DNA of 64,000 nucleotides from Ensifer adhaerens (GTDB lineage Bacteria > Pseudomonadota > Alphaproteobacteria > Rhizobiales > Rhizobiaceae), in assembly GCF_020035535.1 (NCBI RefSeq), contig NZ_CP083350.1:2924501-2988500 (forward strand), read 5' to 3'. Both the position numbers and the translations under genes were made by a program. Positions 62,198-64,000 of the stretch are shown here, piece after piece. The notes beneath the pieces were generated by a model. The model searched no databases. It saw nothing but the letters and a program-made list of their open reading frames with translations, and had not been told where the DNA came from. How positions within the stretch are numbered: position 1 is the first letter of the stretch; every line of letters begins with the position of its first letter.

Positions 62198-62410
62198 CTA
62201 TGCGCTGACCGTCCCTCTGTTGTCGACGGAAATCGTCCCGCCACGTGCTAGGGATTTGCTGCCTCGTTCGATCTCGATGACGGCATTTTCCGACAGCAAG
62301 GCAGTTGCCGCAGCCCTCGTGACATCTTGCACCGGCGCCGCATCAATCTCCATGAAATCCAACTCGCGGCCCGCCGCAACGAGACGCGCGCCCCCGGAGT
62401 ACGTGCCGCG
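62198..62410 (-). pseudogene. Decayed C-terminal coding remnant of unknown family
   Basis: On - the frame ending at the TAG 62198-62200 reads like a normal protein C terminus: YSGGARLVAAGRELDFMEID, APVQDVTRAAATALL, SENAVIEIERGSKSL, ARGGTISVDNRGTVSA. Upstream (near 62402-62425) sense-like sequence EVVVAAR continues in a different frame, suggesting a frameshift, and nothing coherent is left before that. No family recognised. The rest of 62140-62744 shows no gene. Confidence 0.45.
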
Positions 62411-62744
62411 ACGACAACCTCTCCCTGCCAGGCGCGTCGCGCCAGCGTGGGTCGCTAGGTGGCGCCACCGGCACGACGCGATAGACGTTCAATGGCTCGT
62501 CCGCATCTCCGAACGCAATGTTTCGGCGCCGACTGTGTGTGCGGCGCTTTCGTGAGAATGTCCGAAGCTGGTACCGTCCCTATTGGCCGGTTTGCTCCAT
62601 TGCTGCGGAGCGCGGCCTCGTTTCGGGAGTCGGATCGAACATCGATGAATGCAGGCCACCCGACTGGCGCCGGGTGCGGCACGATACCTCGACTTGCTGC
62701 ATTGGACGACGCAGCAAGCGCCCTCCACGTCCCACGATAGCCTA

Positions 62745-64000
62745 TCAGAAGCGAACGCGGGCACCGACCTTGGCGCCGGCCGATTGCGAACCGTCGCCTT
62801 CGATGTTGAACAGCAGCGAGAAGTCGAGGTCCCAGTTGTCGTTGTTCGACAAGGCCAACCCGGCTGAAACCCGGCCGAACAGACCTTCGCCGTCGAGCGA
62901 GGCGAAGCCGACATCGGCACCGACCGACGGCGACAGAAGCAGGCCGTTTTCCAGTTCCAGCGTCCGCTCGACGTCGAAGCCGATGCTGAGACGCGCCTGC
63001 TCCTCGATGAAGCCCTTGAGATCGATGACCTCGCCGAGCGCGTTCTTCACGCTGTAATCATCGGTCTCTTCGTTGAAATAGACCGCCCGGAGCTTCGGCG
63101 TCAGCACCGTGATCTCGTCGAGCTGCCATTCGCCGGTCAGCTTCACATCCGCCATCCAGCGGGTGGTGTCGAAACTGCCCTTGAAGATGCCGGTATCGAT
63201 GTCGTTCGAGGAGCCGCCATAAAGCAGGTTGGCATCGAGGAACACGCCCTTGCCGAGTTCGAACGAGGCATAGGGGCCGGCCAGCCAGCCATTGCCCTTC
63301 AGTTCGGCATCCTCGTCGGTCGGATCGGTCATGTAGTCGTAGTGGAACGACAGGCCGAAGAGCGCCCGGTCATTGACGAGATAATCGGCACCGACGGAGA
63401 ACAGCGCGAAGTTGCCCCACTTGTCGCTGGCGTCATCCTCGTCCTTGTGGAACAGGAAGCTGCCGTTCATCCAGATGTCGAAGGGCCGGTCGGTCTTGAC
63501 GAAGGTTTCGCCGGCCGCCGCCGCTTCCGCCGCATCGCGCGCCGCCTGGATCTGGGTGAGGCTGGTCGAGAAGCCGAGCCGTGCACCCTTGTCCGATGGC
63601 GTCACCGCCGTCGTCACCGGATCGGTACCGGCCGCCGCCCGCCGCCGGTCGAGCAGACCGGGCGTCTGCACCGTCGAGGACAAGAGGTTCTGCCGGGTGC
63701 GGACGAAGTCGCGCACGAGCCCGTCGATTTCCTCGCCGGCGGCCACACGATCGAGCGCGATCCTGTAGGTGACGCGGCCGACATTCGACGAGCCGAGCGC
63801 GCTCTTCAGGGTGTAGCTCACGACGACGGAGCCGGAATAAGCCGGGTTCGGCGTGAACTTCAGGTAATAGCCGACCGGAGTGAAGCTGCCTGCAGCCGCT
63901 AGTTCGCCTTCGACGATCTCCGCCTTGCCGGCGATCGGCGGCGAGACCGCGGCCACCGCCGCCCCGACGAACGGACCACCGGTGGCGCCGGCATTGAGAT
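62745..64000 (-). CDS. Autotransporter, C-terminal beta-barrel, runs off right edge
   Basis: The last ~418 residues of a type V secreted protein; the frame is open to the window end, so the N terminus lies outside. An Ig-like passenger end (VVVSYTLKSALGSSNVGRVTYRI) is followed by a linker and an autotransporter beta-barrel (from about FDIWMNGSFLFHKDEDD, with alternating strands such as FALFSVGADYLVNDRALFGLSFHYDY, GPYASFELGKGVFLDANLLYGGSS) and the terminal outer-membrane signature ending KVGARVRF. It inserts into the outer membrane and exposes the passenger, probably for adhesion. Confidence 0.9.
   Translation of the reverse strand, partial: LNAGATGGPFVGAAVAAVSPPIAGKAEIVEGELAAAGSFTPVGYYLKFTPNPAYSGSVVVSYTLKSALGSSNVGRVTYRIALDRVAAGEEIDGLVRDFVRTRQNLLSSTVQTPGLLDRRRAAAGTDPVTTAVTPSDKGARLGFSTSLTQIQAARDAAEAAAAGETFVKTDRPFDIWMNGSFLFHKDEDDASDKWGNFALFSVGADYLVNDRALFGLSFHYDYMTDPTDEDAELKGNGWLAGPYASFELGKGVFLDANLLYGGSSNDIDTGIFKGSFDTTRWMADVKLTGEWQLDEITVLTPKLRAVYFNEETDDYSVKNALGEVIDLKGFIEEQARLSIGFDVERTLELENGLLLSPSVGADVGFASLDGEGLFGRVSAGLALSNNDNWDLDFSLLFNIEGDGSQSAGAKVGARVRF

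Noticed and set aside
1..64000. tRNA, rRNA, replication origin, integrase or prophage genes
   Set aside because: None could be recognised on either strand; the only mobile gene seen is the IS110-family transposase.

Overview
The window looks like an accessory or chromid-type region of a rhizobial alphaproteobacterium, most likely Sinorhizobium/Ensifer. The evidence is high G+C, ATGA-overlapped operons with strong Shine-Dalgarno sequences, BA14K, DUF6894 and dodecin small proteins, many ABC importers, and several decayed genes. This rests on gene content only; no rRNA or tRNA gene was seen.

Left part (1-15.5 kb). A carbohydrate locus opens the window: BtpA/SgcQ-like enzyme (cut by the left edge), ureidoglycolate-lyase-like protein and PfkB kinase on +, then a TIM-barrel isomerase and a ribose-type ABC importer on -, and a LacI regulator divergent from the importer with two palindromic operators between them. 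A decayed LysR gene and a 40-nt palindrome follow. Next come an ECF sigma factor with its anti-sigma factor, a Bax-inhibitor-1 protein, a DUF2076 protein, a TerC/CBS/CorC membrane protein, a lipoprotein of the leucine-binding fold and a small secreted protein.

Centre (15.6-34.1 kb). This is the most striking part. A 10.3-kb gene encodes a ~3,440-residue RTX adhesin with eight almost identical 759-bp tandem repeats. It is flanked by a divergent LapG-type periplasmic cysteine protease and by a complete type I secretion operon (TolC, ABC ATPase with an N-terminal C39-like region, HlyD, and a ribbon-helix-helix protein). A membrane GGDEF protein follows whose catalytic motif is lost but whose c-di-GMP inhibitory-site motif is kept. 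This resembles the Lap system without a recognisable LapD.

Right-centre (34.4-45.3 kb). Small proteins, a Qnr-like pentapeptide-repeat protein and dodecin precede an IS110-family element that seems to have cut an iron-regulated gene a dozen codons after its start. A frameshifted metB, a 5-formyl-THF cyclo-ligase and a LysR regulator follow, then an HPP-CBS protein and a nitric-oxide response pair (RIC/YtfE and NnrS).

Right part (45.4-64 kb). A class A penicillin-binding protein, a TIM-barrel isomerase divergent from a polyamine-type ABC importer, an RND efflux pair, a GST, a BA14K protein, and a FixL/FixJ-like two-component system followed by a secreted GlcG/HbpS-like protein. A ~650-bp stretch with a decayed coding remnant follows, and the window ends in the barrel end of an autotransporter that runs off the right edge. 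The four damaged genes, the insertion sequence and the many transport and stress systems fit a dynamic accessory replicon.
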